From NCBI GenBank assembly GCA_023383815.1, contig JAHDYG010000007.1, positions 1 through 64,000 of the forward strand: 64,000 nucleotides of DNA. Reading direction: 5' to 3'. The translations under genes were made by a program, and so were the position numbers. Source of the DNA: Rhodocyclaceae bacterium (GTDB taxonomy: Bacteria > Pseudomonadota > Gammaproteobacteria > Burkholderiales > Rhodocyclaceae). The notes beneath the pieces are model-generated. The model did no database searches. It saw only the letters and a program-made list of their open reading frames with translations, and was not told the DNA's origin. How positions within the stretch are numbered: the stretch's first letter is position 1; each line of letters starts with the position of its first letter. Below, in pieces: positions 40,273 to 49,833 of this stretch.

Positions 40273-41823
40273 TTACAGCGTCTCGACCTCGAAGCCGACG
40301 ACGCTGCGCTGCTCGCGGCTGAACTCGATCCCGATGAGATGCACCGGCTCGCCGCTGCCGCGATACCGGTCGGCATAGCCGCGGGCCTTGATCTGCGCGA
40401 GCGCATTGCCTTCGGGCTCGATCTCGACGACCTTGAATTCGAAGAGATACACCTGCCCGTTGAAGCGCACCGCCATGTCCAGCCGCCCGGCATGGCTCGA
40501 CTCTTCGGTCACGATCGACAAGCCCAGCGCCGCGAAGTAGGCGTAGAACACGCTCGCGTAATAGCCTTCGTACTGTGCAATCGGATTCTTGCGGTGCCAG
40601 TCATGCGGGATGCTGGCGAAGAACGCGGTGAAGAGTTCTCGCATGCCGGCAAAGTCGTTGGCGAGCAAGAGATGCCCGAGGCGGCTGCGCTGGCGCAGTG
40701 CGATCTGCGCATCCCCGCCCGAACCCCATGCAAGGAGCAGCGCCGCGTTGAGGCTGCGCTGCACTTCTTCGTTCGGGTAGCGCAGCCGGTACATGCGCTC
40801 GCCGAACTGGTCCTCCACCCGGTCGATCGTGAGATAGCCGGCCTGGAACATCAGCGCTTCGGTCGAGAGGTCGCCGACTTCGAAGGCCGACAAGAGCGCT
40901 TCGCTGGCAAGCTTTTGCCCCAGTTGCGGCAACCACGCCTGACGCTCCGTCAGGAGATCAATGAGAAAGGTCGGCGTGCCGGTCTCGAACCAGTAGGGGC
41001 GAAACTCGCGGCTATCGAAGAGCAGCAGCGCATCGAAGGGGTTATAGACCGCCTCGCCCGTCCAGTTGTAGCCGTTGTACCAGTTGCGGATCGCTTCGCG
41101 GTCGAGTCCTTCGAGTTCGGGCGCAAACACGGCGTCGAGATCGGCTTCGGTGTAGCCGCAGATCGCCGAGTAGCGCGCATCGACGGTGATGTCCTTGAGG
41201 TTGTTGAGCCCGGAGAAGAGGCTCACCTTGCTGAACTTCGACACGCCGGTGAGCATCACGAAGCGGATGTGCGCGTCCTGACCCTTGATGACCGAGTAGA
41301 AATCCCGCAGCCCGTCGCGCATCTCGCGCGCAATGTCGGGCTTGGTGAGGTTGTCGAGAATCGGTTTGTCGTACTCGTCGATCAGGATCACGACGCGCTG
41401 GCCGGTGTTCTGCTCGGCCATGCGGATGAGACTGCCGAACCGGAAGGCAACGCTGCCTTCCGGGAGCGGCAGCGATAGCCGCTCGGCGTTCTCGAACAGG
41501 ATCTCGTCGATCCGCTGATCGAGCGCTGCCCGGCTCGCAAGCACCCCTTCGGCAAAGTTCACGCGGATCACCGGGTACTTGACCGACCAGTCCCATCGGT
41601 CGTGGCAGTAGAGCCCCTGGAACAGCGCCTCGTTGCCGGCGAACAACTCGCCCAACGTGTCGATGAAGAGACTCTTGCCGAAGCGGCGCGGGCGCGACAG
41701 AAAGTAGTGCGAGCCTTCGTCGATCAGGCGCAGCGCAAAGCCCGTCTTGTCGACGTAGTAGTAGTCGGCCTCGCGGATCTTGGCGAAGGTCTGAATGCCG
41801 ATCGGCAGCTTCTTGTGCTTCAT
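40273..41823 (-). CDS. AAA-ATPase-like protein with C-terminal PD-(D/E)XK nuclease domain
   Basis: A 516-residue protein of the AAA-ATPase-like/PDDEXK_9 pair (PF09820 plus PF08011). It begins PIGIQTFAKIREADYYYVDKTG, has a Walker A-like RPRRFGKSLFIDTL (about 43-56), Walker B VVILIDEYDKPILD, and ends with a nuclease core GRLDMAVRFNGQVYLFEFKV (Asp, then Glu-x-Lys). Many bacteria carry multiple copies; the role is unknown, with selfish or defence functions suggested. It is intact. The 5' end and leader match the start of the orphan methyltransferase at 35711. Confidence 0.9.
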   Translation of the reverse strand: MKHKKLPIGIQTFAKIREADYYYVDKTGFALRLIDEGSHYFLSRPRRFGKSLFIDTLGELFAGNEALFQGLYCHDRWDWSVKYPVIRVNFAEGVLASRAALDQRIDEILFENAERLSLPLPEGSVAFRFGSLIRMAEQNTGQRVVILIDEYDKPILDNLTKPDIAREMRDGLRDFYSVIKGQDAHIRFVMLTGVSKFSKVSLFSGLNNLKDITVDARYSAICGYTEADLDAVFAPELEGLDREAIRNWYNGYNWTGEAVYNPFDALLLFDSREFRPYWFETGTPTFLIDLLTERQAWLPQLGQKLASEALLSAFEVGDLSTEALMFQAGYLTIDRVEDQFGERMYRLRYPNEEVQRSLNAALLLAWGSGGDAQIALRQRSRLGHLLLANDFAGMRELFTAFFASIPHDWHRKNPIAQYEGYYASVFYAYFAALGLSIVTEESSHAGRLDMAVRFNGQVYLFEFKVVEIEPEGNALAQIKARGYADRYRGSGEPVHLIGIEFSREQRSVVGFEVETL

Positions 41824-41917
41824 GCGTGCATTATGCCAGCGGCAGGGCTGGTCCGTGCGCGAGGGGGTCGTGCTGCACTATCATGCAAGACGTTCCATCC
41901 GCAACGAGGATCCTGCG

Positions 41918-43267
41918 ATGAGCTTCAGCGACGATCTGGCCCGCCATCTCGAAAAGAACCGCATCACCCGCCGCCAGGCCCTGTGGCTGCTTGGCGCCGG
42001 AGCGGCCGGAGCCGCAACGGTGAGCCTGCAGGGCTGCGCCACCTCGCCGGTCACGGGCGAATCGATTCTCGTCGGCATGACCGAGGCGCAGGAGCGCGAG
42101 ATCGACGCCCAGGTCTCGCCGCACCAGTTCTCGCAGGATCTCGGCGCCATCCAGGACGCCGCGGTGAACGGCTACGTCGTCGAACTCGGGCGCACGCTCC
42201 ATGCCCTGAGCCACCGCCCGGGCATGCCGTACTCGTATCGCGTGCTCAATGCGAACTACGTCAACGCGTACACCTTCCCCGGCGGCGCGATGGGGGTCAC
42301 ACGAGGCATCCTCACCGAACTCGATGACGAGGCGGAACTCGCGGCGCTCCTCGGCCATGAACTCGGCCACGTCAACGCTCGCCATGCCGCGCAGCGCCAG
42401 GGCCAGTCGCTGCTCGCGCAGGCAATCGTGGCCGGCGTGAATGTGGCGGCGCAGGAATCGCGCTGGGCGGACGTGATCAGTCTCGGCAGCGTGATCGGGG
42501 CGAGTGCGCTGCTGGCGAGCTACTCGCGCGACAACGAGCGCGAGGCCGACGCGCTCGGGCAGGAGTACCTGGTGCGCGCCGGCTACCCGGCGAGCGGCAT
42601 GACGCGCCTGCACCAGTTGCTGGTCGACCAGGAGAAGGCGGCGCCCGGCCTGCTGGAGACAATGTTCTCGTCGCACCCGATGAGCGCCGAACGGCGCGAC
42701 AGCGCCCGCCACCTGGCCGAAACGCGCTATGCGAAGAGTGCTGCCGCCAGCCCCCGGCGCGAACGCTTCATGGACCGCACGGCCTCACTACGCCGGCTCA
42801 AGCCGACGATCGACGACTGCAAGCAGGGGGAGTCGGCGATGGCGGGCAAGCGCCTGACGGACGCACAAAGCCGTTTCACATCGGCGATCCGGCGCACGCC
42901 CGGCGACTACGCGGCCAACCTGCGCATGGCGCAGTGCCTGCACGCGATGGGGCGCGAACGCGAAGCACTCGGCTACGCCCAGGCGGCGCAGCGTATCTAT
43001 CCCCAGGAAGCGCAGGCGCACAAGCTCCACGGCGTGCTGGCGCTCGGTCTGCGCGACCCTGGCGCCGCATTCGGCGCGCTCGATGCCTTCGACCGCCTGC
43101 TGCCGGGCGATCCGGGCGTGATTTTCCTCAAGGGCGTCGCCCTCGAAGGCATGGGCGAGCGCGCCCGCGCGGCCCGCCAGTACCACGGCTACCTGCAGCT
43201 CACGCAGCAGGGCGACGCAGCGCAGCACGCATTCGAGCGGCTCAAGAGCTGGGGCTATCTTCGTTGA
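41918..43267 (+). CDS. M48 family metallopeptidase with TPR repeats, lipoprotein
   Basis: A 449-residue BepA-like protein. The N-terminus has twin arginines (TRRQALWLLGAGAAG) and a lipobox ending LQGC at residue 41, so Tat export with lipid anchoring is possible. The zinc site HEXXH is in LLGHELGHVNARHAAQ, with the third ligand in the Glu of NEREADALG. Residues about 310-449 are TPR-like helices. BepA-type proteins degrade or assist outer-membrane proteins stalled in assembly. GAGGA lies before the ATG. Its 3' end overlaps the convergent sarcosine oxidase gene by 26 bases. Confidence 0.92.
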   Translation: MSFSDDLARHLEKNRITRRQALWLLGAGAAGAATVSLQGCATSPVTGESILVGMTEAQEREIDAQVSPHQFSQDLGAIQDAAVNGYVVELGRTLHALSHRPGMPYSYRVLNANYVNAYTFPGGAMGVTRGILTELDDEAELAALLGHELGHVNARHAAQRQGQSLLAQAIVAGVNVAAQESRWADVISLGSVIGASALLASYSRDNEREADALGQEYLVRAGYPASGMTRLHQLLVDQEKAAPGLLETMFSSHPMSAERRDSARHLAETRYAKSAAASPRRERFMDRTASLRRLKPTIDDCKQGESAMAGKRLTDAQSRFTSAIRRTPGDYAANLRMAQCLHAMGREREALGYAQAAQRIYPQEAQAHKLHGVLALGLRDPGAAFGALDAFDRLLPGDPGVIFLKGVALEGMGERARAARQYHGYLQLTQQGDAAQHAFERLKSWGYLR

Positions 43268-46200
43268 GCGATCGCCCGGACACGAACGCAACCCCGTACT
43301 CCTCCCCGGCATCGAGCAGCCAGCGCAGCACGTAGTCGGCGAAGCTGCGCCGCACCACCAGTTCCCAGCACTCGGGAGACGGCCGGCGAAGCTGCACGGT
43401 GGCCTTCGCAAACACCGTGCCGACGGCCTTGCCGACCGGGAAGTTGCGCGGATCGACGTCATACGGCGTGGATTTCATCAGCACGTCACGCGCCCGCGCG
43501 CCCGAGAGCCGCAATACGGTCTGGCCACCGCTCACGTTCACCACGGCGAAATGCCCCGCCAGCGACTCGCGCAAACGCTGCTCAGTCGCCTCTGCCTCAT
43601 CACGGCCAACGAGGATCAGCCATTCGTCCGGCGACACCCACTGCAGGCTGAGCCCTCGCGCGCCCTCGCCGACGAATTGCAGCGGCGTGCGCGGCAGCGC
43701 GAGGCCGAGCGCGGCTTCGACCGCGTCCGCGAAGGCTGGGTCCTCTCCGCGTCCGCGCAGCACGAGTTGCCCGGCAAAGGGAAGCTCCTCGATCCGCAGG
43801 CCGACCGGTCCGCGTGCTGCGCCAGCCCCCGCCCGGTGCGCAAGCGCCGATTCGACCGCCGGCCGACGCGCCAGGACGCCGTCGCGCCCTTTCGTTTCCG
43901 GCCCGGCATTCTGGCGCGCACCTTCGGGGTCGTAGAACACCGGGCGCACGATCTCGGCGGCATCGACGCGGCCGTCGGCGCGCGGCAGATACACCGTTTC
44001 GCCCAGCCGCTCGCGCCCGCCGCGCACCAGAGCCAGCGCGAAACCATGGCCGAGCGTCGGGCTGAAGTAGCTCGAGGTGACGTGGCCGACCATCTCCATC
44101 GGAATGCGGATCTCGGGCTCGAGCACGATCTGCGCGCCTTCATCCAGCACCACGGCGGGATCGCGCGGCTTGAGGCCGACCAGATGCTTGCGGTCGGGGC
44201 GCTGCAGTTCGGGGCGCGCGAGCCCACGCCGACCGACCCACGAGAACGGCTTGCGGCGGCCGACGCACCACTGCATGCCGAGATCCTCGGGTGTCACCGA
44301 GCCGTCGGTGTCCTGCCCGACGAGGATGAAGCCCTTCTCGGCGCGCAGCACGTGCATCGCCTCGGTCCCGTAGGGGGTGAGCCCGAACTGCGCGCCGCGC
44401 TCGAACAAGGCCTGCCAGACGTGCATCGCGCAGTCGGCCTGGACGTTGATCTCGTAGGCGCGCTCGCCCGTGAAGGAAATCCGGAAGATCCGTGCCGGCA
44501 CACCGGCCACCTTCCCTGTGCGCCACTCCATGAAGCCGAAGGCCTCGTCCGCAAGATCGATGTCAGTGAGCGGGGCGAGCAGTTCCCGCGATTTCGGCCC
44601 GTTGAGCGCCAGCACCGCCCAGTGATCGGTGACCGAGTTGAAATACACCTCCAGGTCCGGCCACTCGGTCTGGTGCCACATCTCCAGCCAGTCGAGCACG
44701 GCCGCAGCACCCCCGGTCGTGGTCGTCATGTGGAAATGCTGCTCACCGAGGCAGGCGGTCACGCCGTCATCCATCACCATGCCGTCGTCCCGGCACATCA
44801 GGCCGTAGCGCGCCCGCCCGACTTCGAGCTGGCTCCAGGCGTTGGTGTAGATCCGGTTCAGGAACTCGCGCGCATCGCGCCCCTGGAGGTCGATCTTGCC
44901 CAGCGTCGAGGCGTCGAGGATGCCGACCCCGGTGCGCACCGCAAGACACTCGCGCCGCACGGCGGCCGCCATGTCCTCGCCCGGCCGCGGGTAATGGCGT
45001 GGTCGCAACCATTGCCCGACCGGTTCAAACACCGCTCCGCGCTCGACATGCCATGCGTGCAGCGCGGTCACCCGGCGCGGCTCGAAGAGTTCGCCACAGT
45101 GGCGGCCAGCGATCGCTCCGAAGGTCACCGGAGTGTAATTCGGTCGGAACACGGTCGTTCCGGTGCGGGCGATCGGCTGGCCCAGGCAACGCGCCGCGAT
45201 CGCCATGCCGTTGAGATTGCCGAGCTTGCCCTGGTCGGTGCCGAAGCCCATGCCGGTGTAGCGCTTGACGTGCTCGATCGACTCGAAGCCCTCGCGCGTG
45301 GCCAGTTCGATCGCGGCCGCCGTGACGTCGGTCTGCAGATCGACGAACTGCTTCGGTGCGCGCATTGGCGGCTCTACATGAGGCACCTGGTAGAGCGGCA
45401 GCATCGCCCCTTCGCGCAGCGGGGCCACCTCGGGCGCTGCCGTCGGTGGCCCCTCGAATCCGGTTTCGCGTGCCGCCGCGCAGCCCACGGCAAGACCATC
45501 GGCGATCGCCTCGGCAAGCGTCCAGCGCCCCCGCACTCCACCGGCCGACAGCAGCCCCGGCACCTCGCCCGGCACGAATCCCTGCAGATCATCCCGCCAC
45601 ACCGGCCGCACACCGGTGTGTGCGGACAGGTGCACGACCGGGCTGTAGCCGCCCGAGCTGGCGACCGTGTCGCAGGCCAGTGTTTCGACCGGACCGCCAA
45701 CCCGGAACGCCACCGGATCGATGGGCGCCACCAGCGCCTTGCGGATCCGCCTGCCGCCGCGCACCTCGATGACGGCACTGCCCGCGACGATGCGCAGCCC
45801 GCGCGCCCGCGCTTCTGAAACGAGATCACCATCCGGTGCGGGCCGTGCATCGACGATCGCGACGACCTCGCGCCCCGCATCGGCCCAGTCGAGCGCGGCG
45901 CGGTAGGCGTGATCGTTGTTCGTCGACAGCACGAGCTGCCGGCCCGGTGCCACCGCATAGCGGCGGAGGTAGGTCGAGAGGGCACCCGCGACGAAATTGC
46001 CGGGCACGTCGTTGCCGGCATACACGAGGGGGCGTTCGTGGGTACCGGCCGCAAGCACGACGCGCCGCGCGCGCACCCGGTGCATGCGCGAGCGCACCGC
46101 GTTGCGGCCGTCGGGCAAGGGTGCGCTCGCGCCCAGGTGATCGGTGAGCCGCTCGTGCAGCGTGACGAAGCCATGGTCATGCAGGCCGTTCGCGGTCGTT

Positions 46201-46925
46201 CGCGGCAAGAGCACCACGTTGTCGCGTGCGGACAGTTCGGCAAGCACCGCGGTGACCCAGTCGAGGGCCGGCCGGCCGTCGATCATGTCCCGCGCATCGA
46301 GCAGCGACCCACCCATCTCTTCCTGCTCGTCGGCGACGATCACCCTCGCCCCGCTGCGTCCGGCGGAAAGCGCGGCGGCCAGTCCCGCCGGGCCGGCCCC
46401 GATCACCAGCACCTCGCAGTGGCGGTTCATGTGGTCGTAGAGGTCCGGATCCCGCTCGCGCGGCGCGCGCCCCAGGCCCGCGGCCCGGCGCAGCGCAGGC
46501 TCGGCCCGGCGCCACAGGGTCGGCGACAGCAGCGTCTTGTAGTAGAAGCCGGGCGGCAGAAAGCGCCCGGCAAGCGTGCCGACGGCACCCATCAGGTCCG
46601 TGTCGACACTGGGCCATCCATTGGGGCTCGTCGCGACCAGTCCGTCGTAGAGCGCCTGCTGCGTCGCGCGCACGTTCGGCACGCGGGTCGCCTCGGTCGC
46701 ACCGATCTCCACGATCGCATTCGGCTCCTCCGCCCCGGCCGCGCAGATCCCGCGCGGACGCGCGTACTTGAAACTGCGCGCGACCACGTCGACTCCATTC
46801 GCGAGCAGCGCCGATGCCAGCGTGTCGCCGGGGTGGCCTTCGTAGAGGCGGCCATTGAAGCGGAAGGCGAACTTGCGGCTGCGATCGATCCGCCCTCCGA
46901 TTCCCAGGCGGTTGGGCTGCGTCAT
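43242..46925 (-). CDS. soxA: Sarcosine oxidase alpha-gamma fusion
   Basis: A 1,227-residue protein. Residues 1 to about 1010 are the alpha subunit of heterotetrameric sarcosine oxidase: a 2Fe-2S-ferredoxin-like start (FRFNGRLYEGHPGDTLASAL), NAD-binding VIGAGPAGLAAALSAGRSGA, and a GcvT-like folate domain (ending DPEGARQNAG). From about residue 1015 the frame continues straight into a gamma subunit (GVGLRIEELPF-like region to the end, with LQWVSPDEWLILVG and STPYDVDPRNFPVGK). The two are normally separate genes. The join falls near 43885. Either a true fusion or a sequencing/frameshift event. Together with SoxB and SoxD it oxidises sarcosine to glycine, giving methylene-tetrahydrofolate and peroxide. 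Confidence 0.92.
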   Translation of the reverse strand: MTQPNRLGIGGRIDRSRKFAFRFNGRLYEGHPGDTLASALLANGVDVVARSFKYARPRGICAAGAEEPNAIVEIGATEATRVPNVRATQQALYDGLVATSPNGWPSVDTDLMGAVGTLAGRFLPPGFYYKTLLSPTLWRRAEPALRRAAGLGRAPRERDPDLYDHMNRHCEVLVIGAGPAGLAAALSAGRSGARVIVADEQEEMGGSLLDARDMIDGRPALDWVTAVLAELSARDNVVLLPRTTANGLHDHGFVTLHERLTDHLGASAPLPDGRNAVRSRMHRVRARRVVLAAGTHERPLVYAGNDVPGNFVAGALSTYLRRYAVAPGRQLVLSTNNDHAYRAALDWADAGREVVAIVDARPAPDGDLVSEARARGLRIVAGSAVIEVRGGRRIRKALVAPIDPVAFRVGGPVETLACDTVASSGGYSPVVHLSAHTGVRPVWRDDLQGFVPGEVPGLLSAGGVRGRWTLAEAIADGLAVGCAAARETGFEGPPTAAPEVAPLREGAMLPLYQVPHVEPPMRAPKQFVDLQTDVTAAAIELATREGFESIEHVKRYTGMGFGTDQGKLGNLNGMAIAARCLGQPIARTGTTVFRPNYTPVTFGAIAGRHCGELFEPRRVTALHAWHVERGAVFEPVGQWLRPRHYPRPGEDMAAAVRRECLAVRTGVGILDASTLGKIDLQGRDAREFLNRIYTNAWSQLEVGRARYGLMCRDDGMVMDDGVTACLGEQHFHMTTTTGGAAAVLDWLEMWHQTEWPDLEVYFNSVTDHWAVLALNGPKSRELLAPLTDIDLADEAFGFMEWRTGKVAGVPARIFRISFTGERAYEINVQADCAMHVWQALFERGAQFGLTPYGTEAMHVLRAEKGFILVGQDTDGSVTPEDLGMQWCVGRRKPFSWVGRRGLARPELQRPDRKHLVGLKPRDPAVVLDEGAQIVLEPEIRIPMEMVGHVTSSYFSPTLGHGFALALVRGGRERLGETVYLPRADGRVDAAEIVRPVFYDPEGARQNAGPETKGRDGVLARRPAVESALAHRAGAGAARGPVGLRIEELPFAGQLVLRGRGEDPAFADAVEAALGLALPRTPLQFVGEGARGLSLQWVSPDEWLILVGRDEAEATEQRLRESLAGHFAVVNVSGGQTVLRLSGARARDVLMKSTPYDVDPRNFPVGKAVGTVFAKATVQLRRPSPECWELVVRRSFADYVLRWLLDAGEEYGVAFVSGRSLNEDSPSS

Positions 46926-47227
46926 CGCGAATCTCCCTCAGCGGCTCCCTCCACGACCACAGGCGCCTCGCCCAGGGCCCAGCTTCCGGCGACCTCATGG
47001 CTCACCGTATCGCGCACGACGAGGAAGATCTTGCGGCACCCCGCGGCATGCACCCACTGCTCGGTGTGCAGTCCCTTCGGGTTGGTACGGAAATACAGGT
47101 AGTCCGCCCACTCTTCGTCGGACGCAGCCTCGGGAACGGGCGGGCGGATGATCCGTGCCTCGCCCTTCGGGCGGAACTCCTCTTCCGCGCGGGCTTCGCG
47201 ACAAACCGGGCAATACAGTTGGAACAT
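46922..47227 (-). CDS. soxD: Sarcosine oxidase delta subunit
   Basis: A 101-residue small zinc-type subunit. The N-terminus CPVCREARAEEEF has the Cys-x-x-Cys zinc ligands; DEEWADYLYFRTNPKGLHTEQWVHAAGCRKIF-type segment (residues about 37-68) supplies the other contacts. It overlaps the alpha-gamma gene by 4 bases and lies 19 bases after soxB, in the usual B-D-A order. Confidence 0.95.
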   Translation of the reverse strand: MFQLYCPVCREARAEEEFRPKGEARIIRPPVPEAASDEEWADYLYFRTNPKGLHTEQWVHAAGCRKIFLVVRDTVSHEVAGSWALGEAPVVVEGAAEGDSR

Positions 47228-47246
47228 GCGGATCCGCGCTCCTTTC

Positions 47247-48497
47247 CTAATGGGCGACGCCAGCGGCGCCGTGTTCGTCGATCAGGCGGCCGCTGACGAA
47301 CCGCTCCAGCGAAAACGGTGCCGCGAGCGGATGCGCCTTTCCGGCCGCGAGCGTCGCCGCGAACACGTGCCCGGAGCCGGGCGTCGCCTTGAAGCCGCCG
47401 GTGCCCCAGCCGCAGTTGAAGAACAGCCCGCCGACCGGAGTTGCCGACAGGATCGGGCAGGCATCCGGGCTGGTGTCGACGATGCCCGCCCACTGGCGGT
47501 TCATGCGCACGCGCGAGAAGCTCGGAAAGAGTTCGACGATCGCCTGCAGCGTGTGCTCGATCGTCGGGTAGCTGCCACGCTGGCCGTAGCCGTTGTAGCC
47601 GTCGATACCGGCTCCGATCACCAGGTCGCCCTTGTCCGACTGGCTGATGTAGCCGTGCACCGCGTTCGACATCACGACCGTATCGAGCACCGGCTTCAGC
47701 GGCTCGGACACCAGGGCCTGCAGCGGATGAGACTCGATCGGCAGGCGCAGGCCGGCCATCTTCGCAATCACGCCCGCATGGCCGGCCGCTACCACGCCTA
47801 CGGTGTCGGCGGCGAGGAACCCGCGCGTGGTCTCGACGCCCTGCACCCGCCCCATGCTCCGGCGGATGCCGGTGACCTCGGTCTGCTGCAACAGATCGAC
47901 GCCGAGCGCATCGGCCGCGCGCGCATACCCCCAGGCCACCGCATCGTGGCGGGCCACACCTCCGCGCGGCTGCCAGGACGCCCCCAGGATCGGATAGCGC
48001 GTCCGGCATGAACAGTCGAGCAGCGGCACGATCTCGCGGATGCGCGCGACATCGAGCACCTCGCCGTCGATCCCGTTCAGGCGGTTGGCCCGGACGCGGC
48101 GCTCGATGTCGCGCATGTCCTGCAGCGTGTGCCCGAGGTTCATCACGCCCCGCTGCGAGAACATCACGTTGTAATTGAGCTCCTGCGACAGCGTCTCCCA
48201 CAGCTTCAGCGAATGCTCGTACAGCCAGGCCGCTTCGTCCCACAGGTAGTTCGAGCGCACGATCGTCGTGTTGCGTGCGGTGTTGCCACCGCCCAGCCAG
48301 CCCCGCTCGACGACCGCGACGTCGCGCACGCCGAACTCCTTGGCGAGGTAATACGCGGTGGCGAGCCCGTGCCCGCCGCCGCCCACGATGATGACGTCGT
48401 AGCGCGGCTTCGGCTCCGGATTGCGCCACATCCGCGGCCAGTGTTCGTGATGGCTCAGGCCGTGGCGGATCAGCCCGAAACCGGAATGCTTCTCCAT
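47247..48497 (-). CDS. soxB: Sarcosine oxidase beta subunit
   Basis: A 416-residue flavoprotein subunit that binds FAD and carries covalent FMN. The dinucleotide motif is [38 protein letters not shown] contains the His that bonds FMN. The C-terminal [21 protein letters not shown] block is typical. It is the first gene of the soxBDA operon, divergent from a GlxA-type regulator across 154 bases. Length is normal. Confidence 0.97.
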   Translation of the reverse strand: MEKHSGFGLIRHGLSHHEHWPRMWRNPEPKPRYDVIIVGGGGHGLATAYYLAKEFGVRDVAVVERGWLGGGNTARNTTIVRSNYLWDEAAWLYEHSLKLWETLSQELNYNVMFSQRGVMNLGHTLQDMRDIERRVRANRLNGIDGEVLDVARIREIVPLLDCSCRTRYPILGASWQPRGGVARHDAVAWGYARAADALGVDLLQQTEVTGIRRSMGRVQGVETTRGFLAADTVGVVAAGHAGVIAKMAGLRLPIESHPLQALVSEPLKPVLDTVVMSNAVHGYISQSDKGDLVIGAGIDGYNGYGQRGSYPTIEHTLQAIVELFPSFSRVRMNRQWAGIVDTSPDACPILSATPVGGLFFNCGWGTGGFKATPGSGHVFAATLAAGKAHPLAAPFSLERFVSGRLIDEHGAAGVAH

Positions 48498-48651
48498 TGC
48501 TTTCCTCGCATGCCGTCGCCCGAGCGACCTGTTCGGGAACGGTCATCATAGGGAAGTGCTCCGATCCGGATTTGTCCGGCCCGGACATCCACTTGCCGGA
48601 TCCGGCCAGGATCGCGATCATTGCGACCCATCGACGCTGAACGAGCCCACA

Positions 48652-49710
48652 GTGAAGACCCCCTCCCAGCCCGTCCGCCGAAGCTTCGACAGCCGCCTGC
48701 GCCACACCAACCGGCGCTGGCTGCCCGCAGCCGGAGAACCTTCCGCAGCGCCTCCGCCGCCGCGCGAAGTGGCCTTCGTGCTGCTCGAGCATTTTTCGCT
48801 GATGACCTTCACCGCTGCCGTAGATGCGCTGGTCACGGCCAACCTCGTCAGCGGCCGACCACTCTACCGGGTGCGCAGCTTCAGCCTCGACGGCGCCGGC
48901 GTTCTGAGCGACCTCGGCATCCGCATCGATGTCGACGGTGCTCTGGCGCAGATCGCCCCCGGCACGTTCGAGCTCGTGCTGGTATGCGGCGGCCTGCGCA
49001 GCACGCTTGGCCCGGTTCGCCCGCTGATCGCACGCCTTCGCCAGATGGCGCGCAGCGCGGCCACGATCGGCGGACTCTGGAACGGCAGCATGCATCTGGC
49101 CCACGCGGGCCTGCTCGCGCAGCACGCCTGTGCCGTGCATCCGGACGACCGCGCCGGCCTCGAAGAGCAGTTTCCGGGCGTGCGCGTGCGGCCGCAGCCC
49201 TGGGTCATCGACGGCCAGCGGGTCTCATGCGCCGGCCCGAACAGCGCGCTCGAACTGATGCTGGCGCTGATCGGCAAGCACCACGGCGAAGACGTCGTGC
49301 GTGCAATCGAGGCGATCCTTGCGTGCGACCGCAGCCGCGAACGAGCGGACAGCCCCCTGGCGAGCCCCGCGAATGATCCGGCGCTGCCGGCGGTGCTCCA
49401 GGTGGCGCTCGAACACATGGAGCGCCGCCTCGAAGAACCGCTGGCGATCGACGCCCTCGCGCAGCGGGCAGGGGTCTCGCGGCGCCAGCTCGACCGCCTG
49501 TTCCGGCGCCACATGCAGAGCAGCCCGGCACGCTACTACCTCGAGCTGCGGCTCACGCACGCTCGTCGTCTGCTGCTGCAGACCGCCGACCCGGTCACGC
49601 GCATCGCGCTGGCGTGCGGCTTCGCCGATGCACCCCACTTCAGCCGCTGCTACCGCCAGTTCTTCGGTCAGGCGCCGAGCGCCACGCGGCATCCCCCGGG
49701 AGCCTGCTGA
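48652..49710 (+). CDS. GlxA/AraC-type transcriptional regulator, probable sarcosine-operon activator
   Basis: A 352-residue regulator. The N-terminal DJ-1/PfpI-like amidotransferase domain (EVAFVLLEHFSLMTFTAAVDAL; VLVCGGL; GGLWNGSMHLAHAGLL) is followed by a C-terminal AraC double HTH (IDALAQRAGVSRRQLDRLFR and ALACGFADAPHFSRCYRQFFG). The group includes SouR, GbdR and CdhR, which control sarcosine, betaine and carnitine use. Divergence from soxB supports that role. The start is uncertain: GTG 48652 is used as there is no ATG before residue 83. Confidence 0.88.
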   Translation: MKTPSQPVRRSFDSRLRHTNRRWLPAAGEPSAAPPPPREVAFVLLEHFSLMTFTAAVDALVTANLVSGRPLYRVRSFSLDGAGVLSDLGIRIDVDGALAQIAPGTFELVLVCGGLRSTLGPVRPLIARLRQMARSAATIGGLWNGSMHLAHAGLLAQHACAVHPDDRAGLEEQFPGVRVRPQPWVIDGQRVSCAGPNSALELMLALIGKHHGEDVVRAIEAILACDRSRERADSPLASPANDPALPAVLQVALEHMERRLEEPLAIDALAQRAGVSRRQLDRLFRRHMQSSPARYYLELRLTHARRLLLQTADPVTRIALACGFADAPHFSRCYRQFFGQAPSATRHPPGAC

Positions 49711-49833
49711 ACGCAGCAAAGCGCACGCGCACGCCCCGATCCTGCGCACTGCACGCAATCCATCTTGTGTAAGATGCGGGGCAGGGCCCGATTCGGAGCC
49801 CGAATCATTCCGGTCTTCCGCCTCGTTGCGATC

